Assembly: GCA_027603945.1 (NCBI GenBank)
Contig: JADIIU010000027.1
Coordinates: 1 to 64,000 of the forward strand
Direction: 5' to 3'
Source of the DNA: Terramyces sp. JEL0728
Lineage: Eukaryota; Chytridiomycota; Chytridiomycetes; Rhizophydiales; Terramycetaceae
Length of the DNA stretch: 64,000 bases
Shown here: in pieces, positions 1 through 10,353 of the stretch
Position numbering within the stretch: position 1 is the first letter of the stretch
How the letters are laid out: each line of letters opens with the position of its first letter
The notes under the pieces: model-generated
What the model was told of the DNA's origin: nothing
Databases searched by the model: none
Seen by the model: the letters and a program-made list of their open reading frames with translations, nothing else
Position numbers and translations under genes: made by a program

Positions 1-3000
1 GCATCTGCTTCGTTGATGAGCTTCACAAAAACTTCTTCCAAAGTAGTCTGTCCAATGCCGTAATCCAAGATTCCTACTTCCTTTTTCTTTTTTTCAATAA
101 TGTCAAACAAACTGGCTACAGCGCCTTTCTTTGCTGGGAATTCATAGGTAATAGAGGTGGCAAAGGCATCGACCTTTGTCCATCCCTCTGGTAATATGGA
201 TTCGACGAATCTGTGTTAGAATGAGTTACTTTGACGCTTGCGCAGCATTTACTTCATCCATGTTTGCAAAAATTCTAAAGCCGGACCCATACAACTCTTT
301 TAACCTTGTTGGATTCGCTATGCATCTCAGTGTGCCTTTAGCCATAATTGCTATTCTTTGGCACAATGCTTCAGCCTCTTCCATAGAATGCGTGGTCTAA
401 CAATTAGCAAACTGTCACCAGAATGATTGTCTTTCCAGTTCTAGCGGCATTTACAATATCCCAAATCAATCTTCTTACTTCGGGGTCTAGCCCTGTGGTT
501 GGTTCATCGAGGAAAATTACGCTGGGAGAACCCAATAATGCAATTGCTATACTAATTCTCCTCTTTTGGCCACCAGACAAAGCTTTGGACAAGTTGTCTT
601 TGAAACCAGTCAGCGCGACTTGTTCTAGCGCTTCCTTGACAGCTCTATCTTCGTCTGCCTTTTCAACTCCCTTCAATCGAGCATAAAAGTATAAATGTTC
701 CTGCACAGTCAAGTCTTCCCAAAGAATATCAAATTGGGGACAAATCCCAATTCTTTTATACACTTCTGAAGTGTCATTCTTGATGTCGTATCCGGCAAGA
801 GTAGCTACTCCTGAAGTTGCATTATACAGTCCTGTCAAAATACTAATCAGTGTTGATTTTCCCTAATGTTAATGCAGCATACTGCGCCGTTAGGTCCAAG
901 CAATCCAAATGTAACACCTTGCTCAACTGCAAAAGTTGCGTCTTTCACTGCTAGTTTTGGCCCAGCACCGCCTCTGCCAGCATACACTTTTCGCATATTT
1001 CTCAATACCAACAGATGGTCTTCTGGTTTAAACCCTGGATCCAAAATTCTATTTCTTTCGTCTTTTACATCCTGATCTTCAAATTTCACCTCGTCCAAAT
1101 TCAATGTAACTTGGGCAAGCGCTTCATGAGATATTTTCATATCTGGGTTCTTTTTGAATCTTTGAAGCGGTTCTGTGAAAATAAAATGCCAAGGTTTTGA
1201 AATACCAAATTCGGTTGGGAAAATGGCATCAAGATAGGCTGCAACTCCAAAGAAAATAAATATTTCGACAAATAGATATCGAACTGCTACTGCAACCTCA
1301 TTGTCATTGCGCAACAATTGGGCAAATTTGTATCCCTAAGTTCAGTTTCCAAATACTTGTTGTGTCAAATCATAGGACGCTACATTTATGAGACCAAGCG
1401 CTCGATAGAAAGCAAATGGCGGCCAAATAAATACAGCGTAAGGAGCGGTTGACGCTTCAAACAAATTATTAATCACCAAAGATATGATTACCGAGCACAG
1501 TACAATCAAGAAAACAACGACTAGCGCGGTTCTACTCTTGTTGAACATTGTGCTGAAAAAGAATGCTAGTGCGATTTGACAGTTGCCCCAAACAAAGAAC
1601 AAGGTCAATATGGCACTGGCTTGGGTTTGTGTAAAAAAGGTCAGTCTGAATATTCTTCCTCCAATAATAAAAATAATTGTTGAAATAATATACAAAATTA
1701 ACATGGTAACTTGGTTAGCAAACAGGTACAGTAGTGAGCAAGGTAATACGTGGTTGAAGTCATTCCGTTCATTTTCATCATTACTAAAATCCTGCTTTCC
1801 TTTTCTTGAACAAGTGTGATGGCAAATATAGGCAATAAGAATGAAACTCCGAACGGATATAGAATAGCGCCAATCAAGCTCCCAAAAGCAATGCTAATCT
1901 TTGTAGTGCCAACTTGAGGTAAAATCCTCAGTCCTTGAGTAATTTGCGCACTTGAAAAATTAGAGTTCATACTCCTCAAAATAGCGTTATCAAGCTGCGT
2001 TTGTTGGTAAATTAACCGGGGACCAGGAGCTGGGAAAGTAGAAGCTGAAGTTAGACGAATATCTGATCCAAAATGATAGTTCCAGGAATACTTTTTGTTG
2101 GCATGGTCAATTTTGTTAAAGTACAATGCACCGTGAGGCAAAACATTCAAATAGCCATTGATCTTTTGCAATAATGCCAATTTATCAGCCAATGATCCAC
2201 TTTGTAGCTGGTCTTTTGGAATCGTGGCAATCTGTGCTATCACATTTTGAATTATACTTCCAATTGTGTCATCCAACCCCGAATCTGTATCACCAGTGTA
2301 GTTGTACCACGGAACAGGCTGGAAAGTGTTATATCGGGTATCGACATAGTATCTTGTAGGGATTGTTCCCAGCATCCCTACTCCGGAAATGTTAGGGCTG
2401 AGGAAAGCCGGCGTATTGGGATTCAAAAAGCGCTGCAAAATTTGAGTATCTGTGAGCACATTTGAATAGTTCTTCACACCAATAAGGTTCAAGTCGACGG
2501 AAGAATCTGCAGAATAAATCGCCCAGCTGCGCTGTTGAGCAATTTGGAATTGGTTTTGAGTGTTGATATCAACTAGTTGTGGTGCTGCTTGGAATGCCTG
2601 GAACCATCCTCCAATAGGTTCTGCCAAATGGGTGGCATCGCGGACCAAGCTACCCGTTGCGTTTGGGTTCTGTTCATACAAAGATGAATATGGGTAGTTT
2701 TCACCATACCAATACACACACGGTCTTTTATATGACAAAGATGCTGCTCCGGGACTAGAGGTAGTACTGAGTACGCCTCTCACTAGAGCGTAGTTGACAT
2801 TTGCTATCCAATCCTGCGTGGTGCCAACTAACAGTGACCCGGGTGTTTCAGTAAACATTGGATCATTGCTTTCACTGGTAGAATTCCAAATAGGAATATT
2901 AATGCTATTCATTGCTGTAAAATTTGAGCAATATACGTATTCATTGACTGTTGCTGATTTTTGAATTAGTGAGGATATTAGGTTTCCAAGTATACCTGCT

Positions 3001-3179
3001 AGTGCGACCATCAAAAACGGACAGCAGCTGGAGTCAGTGTAGTTTACCTGATACAGCAGCAGTTTGTAAATGTTTGGCGTTTTTGAAAATGGTACGTCTT
3101 CCCGGCTATTGCCTTTACTTGTCGCTTGTGTCCAATTTTAATGGGAGGTTCTAGGTTAATTCTGTTTACGATCGGCCAT
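1..3179 (-). CDS. ABCA-family half-transporter (copy 1), 3' end off the window
   Basis: Membrane ABC transporter of the A family, probably moving lipids; substrate not inferable. Exons (minus): 3170-3179, 3048-3150, 1730-3027, 1357-1709, 883-1335, 419-862, 230-396, 1-210. The seven introns are 19-22 nt. The protein (over 1010 aa) has an N-terminal membrane segment, a large extracytoplasmic loop with many N-glycosylation sites, a block of membrane helices, then one nucleotide-binding domain. Visible motifs are Walker A GPNGAGKST (an intron falls between A and G), signature LSGGQKRR, Walker B VIFLDEPTTGLDPE and an H-loop TTHS. The ABCA regulatory tail DYGIGQTTLEEVFVKL is the last thing read, so only a few codons should be missing. 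The start ATG opens a 10-nt first exon, which is short but continues in frame. A paralogue sits at 27189-30464. Confidence 0.9.
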
Positions 3180-3185
3180 TATTGA

Positions 3186-3191
3186 ACGCGT
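3186..3191. promoter_or_regulatory. ACGCGT box upstream of ABCA copy 1
   Basis: Palindromic ACGCGT 7 bp before the start codon of the minus-strand ABC gene. The same hexamer lies just before the RSPH10B, RB and DNAI4 starts. In yeasts ACGCGT is the MCB element bound by MBF; its role here is inference. Confidence 0.3.
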
Positions 3192-3334
3192 ATTTTTTGC
3201 TAGAAAAAACGATTAGTAGTCACAAATATGCTCATAGGTCAGATAGTCGTACAAAACTATTAGCCGCCGCACTCTTATAAATATAACTCAATGGTGCTTA
3301 GTCCGCCGGACTTGACATAATACCCTATAAATAT

Positions 3335-5488
3335 TTATTTCCTTCGGAAGCCTCTCTTATACCCACCCCTTCCTCTCCAATAAGTAGTCTTTTTAGCAAC
3401 GCCGTCATTCTTACCCCTGGATTTCTTGCCTTCAGAACTAAATTGCGTGAAATAGTTGGCCAAAGAACCCAGATTGTCGTTCTTTTTCAAATCAAAATAG
3501 GGCTCGTCTTGGTCTCCTTCTGCATCAATATGATCTTGATTTACTTTTTCAATATCGTATTGTTCCGATTGCCGCTGGTAGTATGTTTTGGTAGGTACTG
3601 GTGTTTCAAATCGTTTTGGTTTCTCACTGTCGGATTCATAATCTGCCCACATACTCTTTTTCGGTGGAGCTGAGTAACTTTTTGAGGGGTTATTGTCAAA
3701 TAACGTGGTCAGACGCTTGTTTTGTGGATATGCACTGCTCTTGTTTCTACTTTTAGTTGTGTTTTCGATATCACTGTCATTATCGAATAATCCGAGCGTA
3801 TCTCCAGTTTGATTATGCAAACTCGTGTCACCACTGGCTTGCAAAGTTGATTTCTTTGGGGTCTTTTTTTCAATCGCAGGTTTGGAAGTGTATTTGGGTG
3901 AAACATTATCAAAATCGCTGTCTGAATCTATCGGAATGCTTTTCGCTGTCGAGTATTTATTAAGACTATCGTATACAGTTGTGCTTTTCTTTTTTCTGAT
4001 GGTTTTTGGCGTATCAGCTTTGGCGTGATTATTCTTTATCGATTTTCTGACACTGTCTTCAATTACCCCAGTATCCGAATCTGGATCCAAGTGTTTCTTT
4101 TTGCTCACTCCAGTGTCTGCAAATCCACCTCTATCCATGCCATTTGTCTTGTTTAGTAATTCATCGAAATTCTTCAAAATATCAGAAACGTTTTTTCGTT
4201 CTGAATAAAACGCTGGTTGCGGATGATCTCTTCTAGGTTCTGTCAAACTCTTTTGGTTTGGTTTGGTAGCTGGGGTAAACATCGGTTTGGGTAACTCACT
4301 CTTGGCTTTGGAGGTCCTCTTTGGTTTGTTCAACTGAGATGGTTTTGAAGAGTTTTTAGATAGTGGAGTTCCATACCTGTTTTTCTTTGCATTTTTCGGG
4401 CTGCCAAATTCTATAAAATCATCCAATTCGTGCAACTCTTCATACTCTGCTTCGTCCATATCATATCGGATCTCCTTCAATTTCCTCTTTATTGACTTTT
4501 CCTGAGAACTTTTGATCTTTAATGGGGAAGAATGTCCGTCAGTTGAATACTGCCTTGATTTTGTTTCTGTGGATTGGTTCAGCGGTGAAGAATGGATAGA
4601 GATTTGCGAATGATATATTGGGGAGTATGTATTGGAGGTTTGTGATAATACTATTAAAGGCGATTCAGGAAAATCAGGTTGGGTTTTTCTGACTGGAGAA
4701 TTCAAGATTGAGTTTTGGGAAAGCTCAATCTGGTGGGTCTTTTTAACAGCACTAACTGGCGAGTTCAAGACTGAGTTTGGCGATTGAGTGATGGCTTTGT
4801 CACTGCGCTTCGAGGAGGTCTTTGTGTCTGTATTTGTTGGATATTTATCTGGCAAATCTGATTTTAAATCCAGTGAGAATGTTGTATCATCCACAGGCGG
4901 CTTTCGAATCAAGCGTTTCTGCTTAACAGAAGGATTCTGTGTTGAAAATTGCAACCCAGCAGTATTTTGATTTCCATCTCCAGCAGGCGAGTTCAGGATT
5001 GAATTCTGTGGACTGATGCACCCAAAGTCATCCCTAATTGGCGAGTTTAACAGTGAATCCTGAGATAATTTTATATTCCTTGTTGTTTTGTGCAGTGGTG
5101 ATTCCTGTGATGCTATCCTTGGAGACTGTAGATCCAAGCGGATCGAATCAAGCGATTTTGCAGGCGAACACAACTCTACTGATAAAACAGGTGAAGCTGG
5201 TATTTCAATAGGCGAATCCGGGCAAGATTTTACAAGCAAATCAATTGTGGACGGATTAATTATTTTTCCAGCTGGATTAATAATATCCTGACTATCAAAC
5301 ACTTGAAATTCGGTCATTGTTATATCTGTGTTTGGGCCAGATGGCTTTTCCACAATCCCTTCCGTCGCGGATTTCCCATTGCCTCCCAGCTGTGTATTCA
5401 CAGGTATTATATTATATCGCTGTCTAATCTCTCTGGTAAATCCATCTTCATGTTGAGGAATCTGGCTTGCAATGTCCGACAGATGCAT
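3335..5488 (-). CDS. Disordered protein with repeated LNSP motifs, unknown function
   Basis: Single-exon ORF of 717 aa from the ATG at 5488. An upstream in-frame ATG at 5530 overlaps the MZM1 stop and is less likely. I do not recognise the family. The N-terminal half is low in hydrophobic residues and carries a recurring element of the form Q-[ND]-S-[IVL]-L-N-S-P (about aa 140-310), with many SQ and SP sites, the pattern of a kinase- or partner-docking scaffold. The middle is lysine/serine rich with possible NLSs. The C-terminus has an acidic stretch (DQDEPYFDL) and ends in a basic RGG-like tail (WRGRGGYKRGFRRK). The composition suggests a nuclear protein, perhaps in DNA repair or chromatin, but that is inference. 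It lies downstream of MZM1 on the same strand with a 32-bp gap. Confidence 0.75.
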   Translation of the reverse strand: MHLSDIASQIPQHEDGFTREIRQRYNIIPVNTQLGGNGKSATEGIVEKPSGPNTDITMTEFQVFDSQDIINPAGKIINPSTIDLLVKSCPDSPIEIPASPVLSVELCSPAKSLDSIRLDLQSPRIASQESPLHKTTRNIKLSQDSLLNSPIRDDFGCISPQNSILNSPAGDGNQNTAGLQFSTQNPSVKQKRLIRKPPVDDTTFSLDLKSDLPDKYPTNTDTKTSSKRSDKAITQSPNSVLNSPVSAVKKTHQIELSQNSILNSPVRKTQPDFPESPLIVLSQTSNTYSPIYHSQISIHSSPLNQSTETKSRQYSTDGHSSPLKIKSSQEKSIKRKLKEIRYDMDEAEYEELHELDDFIEFGSPKNAKKNRYGTPLSKNSSKPSQLNKPKRTSKAKSELPKPMFTPATKPNQKSLTEPRRDHPQPAFYSERKNVSDILKNFDELLNKTNGMDRGGFADTGVSKKKHLDPDSDTGVIEDSVRKSIKNNHAKADTPKTIRKKKSTTVYDSLNKYSTAKSIPIDSDSDFDNVSPKYTSKPAIEKKTPKKSTLQASGDTSLHNQTGDTLGLFDNDSDIENTTKSRNKSSAYPQNKRLTTLFDNNPSKSYSAPPKKSMWADYESDSEKPKRFETPVPTKTYYQRQSEQYDIEKVNQDHIDAEGDQDEPYFDLKKNDNLGSLANYFTQFSSEGKKSRGKNDGVAKKTTYWRGRGGYKRGFRRK

Positions 5489-5520
5489 TCTTCCAAACGC
5501 AAACTTTTTAAAAAAGAATT

Positions 5521-5865
5521 TTATTGACATTTAGTCCCTTGACAACAGCCAGTACTAACAGAAGGATCTCTCTCCAAATGAGACTGTTTAATTCTATCAT
5601 TGTCATTAATTTCAGTGTCTTCGTTGACCAGTAATTCATACTTGCCATCGCCGTACTGTCCGTAAACAACATTCTTTTTTATAATTTCATTCGTCTGTAT
5701 TGCAATTTTAAGTGCTTCCTGAATTTTCTTTGTATCAGTTAAATCCTTGTTTTTCAGGAAATTATTTCTGATTTCAATCTTGGCTTGTTCAAGTACAATT
5801 TGTTCATTTTTAAAAGTCTTCTTGGTTGTCCTTAAAAGCTGTTTGTAGACCTGTCTGGCATTCAT
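5521..5865 (-). CDS. MZM1: MZM1/LYRM7-like complex III assembly factor
   Basis: Small single-exon protein of 114 aa. The N-terminus (NARQVYKQLLRTTKKTF) matches the LYR-type helix of MZM1/LYRM7, a mitochondrial matrix chaperone that stabilises the Rieske Fe-S protein (Rip1) before it enters respiratory complex III. The segment NEIIKKNVVYGQYGDGKYEL and the following Glu/Asp-Asn-rich stretch fit the C-terminal part of MZM1. Family length is about 100-125 aa, so it looks complete. An extra Cys-rich tail (GCCQGTKCQ) is unusual. It is divergent from ATP12, another mitochondrial assembly factor, with only 27 bp between start codons, so a shared promoter is likely. Confidence 0.85.
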   Translation of the reverse strand: MNARQVYKQLLRTTKKTFKNEQIVLEQAKIEIRNNFLKNKDLTDTKKIQEALKIAIQTNEIIKKNVVYGQYGDGKYELLVNEDTEINDNDRIKQSHLERDPSVSTGCCQGTKCQ

Positions 5866-5892
5866 ATTTTTTTTTGAAAATTTTGATTAGAA

Positions 5893-6763
5893 ATGAGCAG
5901 ATTTCTCAAGCCAGTATTTCCAATTCAAGGACGAAATTTTGCAGCTAACGCAGTTTTTCCAATTCACAAGCGGGGATTTGCAGCTGAGGCAAGTGTGTCT
6001 CAAGCACCAACTAAACTAAAGCGCTTCTGGAAAAAGACGGAAATCAATCAAACCGATAAAGGCAATTTGTAGTTAATGATAGGTAAATAGTTAATAATCA
6101 AAGGTTTTACAGTTCAATTGGACAAGAGGAACTTGAAGACTCCTGAAGGAAAAGAAATTGTCTTGGAAAACAAACTATTGGCGTTAATGACAGCACAGGA
6201 ATGGGAAACTCAAAATACGATTGTAAAGTCTTATTCTTTACCAATTACTTCAATCATCAACAGGTCAATGGAAATGCAGAATCAAAGGGAACACGTCCTT
6301 AGTTCCCTGCTTGGATTCGTTCACACAGATTCTATTTGGTAAGGATTTGCTAACCAGTTATCAACAAGACTATCCTTCTTCGTTTGTTGATTTGCAACAG
6401 AAATACTGGAAACCGCTAATTGATCACCTTGAACAGTCTCACAATTTAAAAATCAACACAACTAATGGAATACTAAGAATTAAACAAAATGAAGAGACAG
6501 TAGATAAATTCAGAGAGATTATTTCCGGGTATAGTGATTTACAACTGGCTGTATTTGAAAAAGCGGTCACCAGAACAAAGAGCTTTATCATTGGATTGTG
6601 TCTATTGGATAAACAGGTTGATGCCGATTTTGGATATAAAGCTGGCTCGCTGGAAACCATTCACCAAATTGAAAAGTGGGGAGAAGTTGAAGATAGTCAC
6701 GATACCGACAGAGAAGAAATGAAGAGATGTCTAGCTGCATGTTTAGTCTGTTTAATAAATTGA
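5893..6763 (+). CDS. ATP12: ATP12 F1-ATPase assembly chaperone
   Basis: Mitochondrial chaperone that binds the F1 alpha subunit during ATP synthase assembly. Exons: 5893-6061, 6104-6338, 6358-6763, giving 269 aa. The N-terminus is rich in Arg, Phe and Ala and lacks acids, as in a mitochondrial presequence. Family features visible are FWKK, LDKRNLKTPEGKEI, LLALMTAQEWETQ, LPITSIINR, TDSICYQQDYP and LQQKYWKPLIDH. The 42 nt between exons 1 and 2 splits into two abutting 21-nt units, each looking like a complete intron; the first has a GC donor. The second intron (6339-6357) is a normal 19-nt one. Both joins restore conserved motifs, which supports the model. Confidence 0.88.
6062..6103 (+). other. 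Two back-to-back 21-nt introns (GC-AG then GT-AG) or one 42-nt intron
   Basis: The ATP12 reading frame (…TDK/GFTVQLDKR) is restored only if all 42 nt are removed. The stretch divides exactly into 6062-6082 (GCAATTTG…GATAG) and 6083-6103 (GTAAATAG…CAAAG). Both halves contain TAGTTAAT and both have typical ends for this genome, with no exon between them. Confidence 0.65.
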
Positions 6764-6843
6764 TTAGTCAAGTGCAGGATATCACTAGGGTTAAAAATAT
6801 TTCCAGTGCAAAAGTACAAATCTGAAATCTAATCAAACGCGAG

Positions 6844-9800
6844 ATGGCACAAAAACCCATAATCTCATGTAAGCACAATTAACGATAGTCGCAGAAGACG
6901 GGACAAATTTTTCTCAGTTCGCAGCTGAATTTAATTCAAAATTGCCCTTCAAAAACGTTCTATTTAACAGTGCAAAAGGACAAAAGCAGGTTACTCTAGA
7001 CTTGGAACTGAAGAAATTTACTGTGGACATGTTCCCAAAGTTTGTTCCAGGTGCTTTAGAGTACAACTGCATATTTTTTCACTTGTTCATCGTCTCTGTT
7101 GAAGATCTTGAACTGTACAAGAATACAACTAGGAAACAAATTCAAGAGTGGGTGAATATCGTTGCGAATAAAAAGAATCAGGATTGGGCAATCATTTCCC
7201 TGTCGGATGAATCGGTGAAAACCAGATTGTTTAAATCCACCACAGTATCAGAGAAACTCAAGGCTGATTTCAATCTGAGGAAAAGCAATCATTTCCACAT
7301 CAAATTAAATAACAGCGATTGGACCGAATTGCTCAATACCATTAAAGAGTCTATCTTGACTAATATTTCCCATCAGATTAATCAGTATGAAGAAGATTCT
7401 CGCAGACTAGAGCAACAGCGTATGATCCCTGGATGGAACTATTGCCAATTCTTTATCATGAAGGTAAACCTTACTAACGCAGCAAGCCCTAAGTTTTACG
7501 TTTGAACTGCTAAATTTGTACCAGGATGCGCTGGTGTATTACGATGAATTGGAAGCTTCTTTTTTCCAGACGTTGGAGGAGCAAGGTAATATTATATAAT
7601 GATAGGGGCACCCTGGTTTAAAAAGTTTGGAGGAAGCGAAACTGGGGATGAAAATCCAGAATTCTTTAATTTGAAGAAAAAGAAATATCGAGACATGATT
7701 ATTCAAAACAGCATTTCAATTTTTGATTTCAGAATGTACATGTTCTCTTGCCAGATCGTATTATTAAACAAGTCACAGTTGCCAATTGAAATAGTCCAAC
7801 GAACAAAGCAATTCACAGCGTCATTTTCAAAAGCTTTGCGTGAATATCAACAATCGCTGCCAAATTTCTTTTCTGAAACTTGGACTTATTCCGTTATAAC
7901 CTCGATTTTATCTCATTGTGATGAATTGCTGGCAATTTGCAACTACAACAGCGAGCAGATTGTTTTGTATGAAGGATACAAGGGCGAGTTATTGCACACG
8001 TGTCGGTATCAGTTGGATAGGTTGGGGGTTGCTAGTGGGTTTTTGCATACTTCTATTCACTGTGAAAAACAGGAAAATACTGACGAGAATATGCTGGATT
8101 CTGACATCACTTCTCCCGACAAGTGCAATATAGAAATCATCAATTCACAGCTAAAGACGGTACTATCTACAAAGAATACCTTTGATCAGGAATATCAGCA
8201 ACTTACTGTGAAATGTCTCCGATCCTTTGAGAGATGTGGCAGACCCAATATTGAAAAATATCTCAAAGTTGATTTGGCATTACTGTATTTTACCAGACAA
8301 AACTTTACAAAAGCCAGCGAGATTTTGTCGGAATTATGCTTCAAATTTCCACATTGGACCCTGATTGACACTTTTCTTATCGAACGATATATTATTTGTC
8401 AGAAGCAGCTGAAAAAGAATAGCAATCTACTGCAATGCTACCTCCACCTTCTGCAACACCCCCAAGTGCTGCAGTTGGAAAATTCAATGTTTTACATGAA
8501 AGAACTCATCAACTGTTTTAAAGATTTGACTGAAATCACCAGTGTTGAAAAAAGCAGGTTATTCGCAATCTCGCATATTCGGGTACATGACACATTGAAT
8601 GACGAAAAACTCTCGTGTTCTTTCAACTTGGTATCTTACTTGCCTGTTGCAGTTGACCTGGAGTATGTTAATATCCAGTTTGTTGGTGGCGACGGGCTGG
8701 AATTCAATTTGCAAGATACCAATATCAAATTGAAAACTGGAACAAACACCATCAAAGTACAACTTGATGTATTTAATGTTAATTTAGGGCATCACTATTC
8801 CTGGTTTATATTCGCCTACAACTGTCAAGTGGAAATACGAAAAACTGCTTTTCCACTATGACATTCCAACGAAAACTCAAACTTTTAGTCAAGTTCGTAT
8901 TTATGAGCAACCCAATATGCTGTCATTGAATGCAGAGCTGTCGCCGGATATAGAAGACTCCAGTATTGAATTTACCATTTCAACGAATGAGTGTCGGCTG
9001 TTCAATGCAGATTTTGAAATTGAACAATTGACGTCGCTGTTCTTTGAGTTACCTGCTGCAGTTAAATGTATGACAAATGACAAGGAGATGGAGTTAAACG
9101 TCAAGAATGGAGCTATTATTTTGCCAAAATCACCAGAGAATACCGTATTCAAGTTTACCCTAAAATACAAACGACAAGATTTGGCCGAGTATGATCATAA
9201 AGTGATTGATATTAACCCTAGCTGAAACTTTTGCTTCGAGATTTTCCAACGTCCAAAAAACGAGTATATTCCAATGTTGTCAATTTCAAATTATACCAGC
9301 CATTTTCAATCTCAAACACTATCACTCATGACGCCAAATCGTATTCTGTTGCTAATATAGCTCACTTATACAGTACCAAATAGAAGGGAAGGAGGTGGTT
9401 CCAATTAGAATTGTGGAATATGACTTGGAACCAAAAAATGACTCTCGGATAATCGTGCCAGAAGCTAATTGCCTATTATTCAACAACGACCTGGTTACTG
9501 TTGCTATTAAATATTCGCCAAAGTCATTCAAGGACTCTGTTGTTTCTTCCATTACAGTTACTTACCACAGTATTTTTAGTGAAGTCCAAGATTACATTTT
9601 CGCCAAATTGAAAAAGTACTTGGAACGGGCCAATGTGCACAAGGCATTCGGAAGGATTTGTAAATTATATAGCAAGTATGTTCTGTCAAATGTCAATCCA
9701 ATGGACCTTTGTCTCTATGGTAAAATCAAATGCAAACCACTTGAAAAGCAGTTATTGCACAGTCACTTTAAAGATATTCCAGAAACTCAAGTCAGCTCTG

Positions 9801-10313
9801 TGTATGAATCTGTTGAAAAATTGAATAATGTACGAGTGTCTAATGTAGGAAATAAGTGTGATCCTTGAGGGCGATCTCGTAGATGTAGTTACTCAAAACA
9901 AAAAGATTACGCTCTATCGCACTGTATACCCATGTGATATTCTTATAACAACCCAATGGCAGATTGAAAGTAAACCAGAAATATTTGTGTGTGACACCGT
10001 GGCTCTTACACTTGTAATTAAACCAGTAATTTGGAATCAAGAACCTATTTGGATTGAAATGAACATACCAGCCGAGAACTCGCTGTATTTCATTGGCGGG
10101 CTTACCAAGCACAAATTCCAGCTAGCCAAACAAATATCGATCCCGCTAACTCTCTGTCCTATAAAACCAGGTCCGCTGTTTCTTCCAATCCCAGAATTCA
10201 AAAATGAAAAAGGAAATGGGGTATTTTTCGAAAAGGTTAATTATCAAAGTGACCAAATTGTATTACCGCGTGAAGAATCTTGCAGACGGTATTTTAAAGA
10301 ACCAAATCGCTAA
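6844..10313 (+). CDS. TRS130: TRAPPC10/Trs130-like TRAPPII subunit
   Basis: Subunit of the TRAPPII Rab-GEF complex acting in Golgi and endosome traffic. Exons: 6844-6868, 6889-7463, 7483-7585, 7606-8768, 8788-9201, 9222-9340, 9361-9829, 9849-10313, giving 1110 aa, close to family length. The N-terminal region matches TRAPPC10: a W..DWAIISL stretch, EEDSRRLEQQRMIPGWNYCQ, a conserved YYDELEASF helix and RMYMFSCQIVLL. The middle is alpha-solenoid-like and the C-terminal part is beta-rich, with a segment (GITIPGLYSPTTVKWKYEKL) that appears only after removing the 19-nt intron at 8769-8787. Seven introns of 19-20 nt all join in frame. It ends 40 bp before the methyltransferase gene. Confidence 0.88.
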
Positions 10314-10353
10314 TAAATTGTTGCTTTTACGTTCACGCTGGAGCACAGACTTC

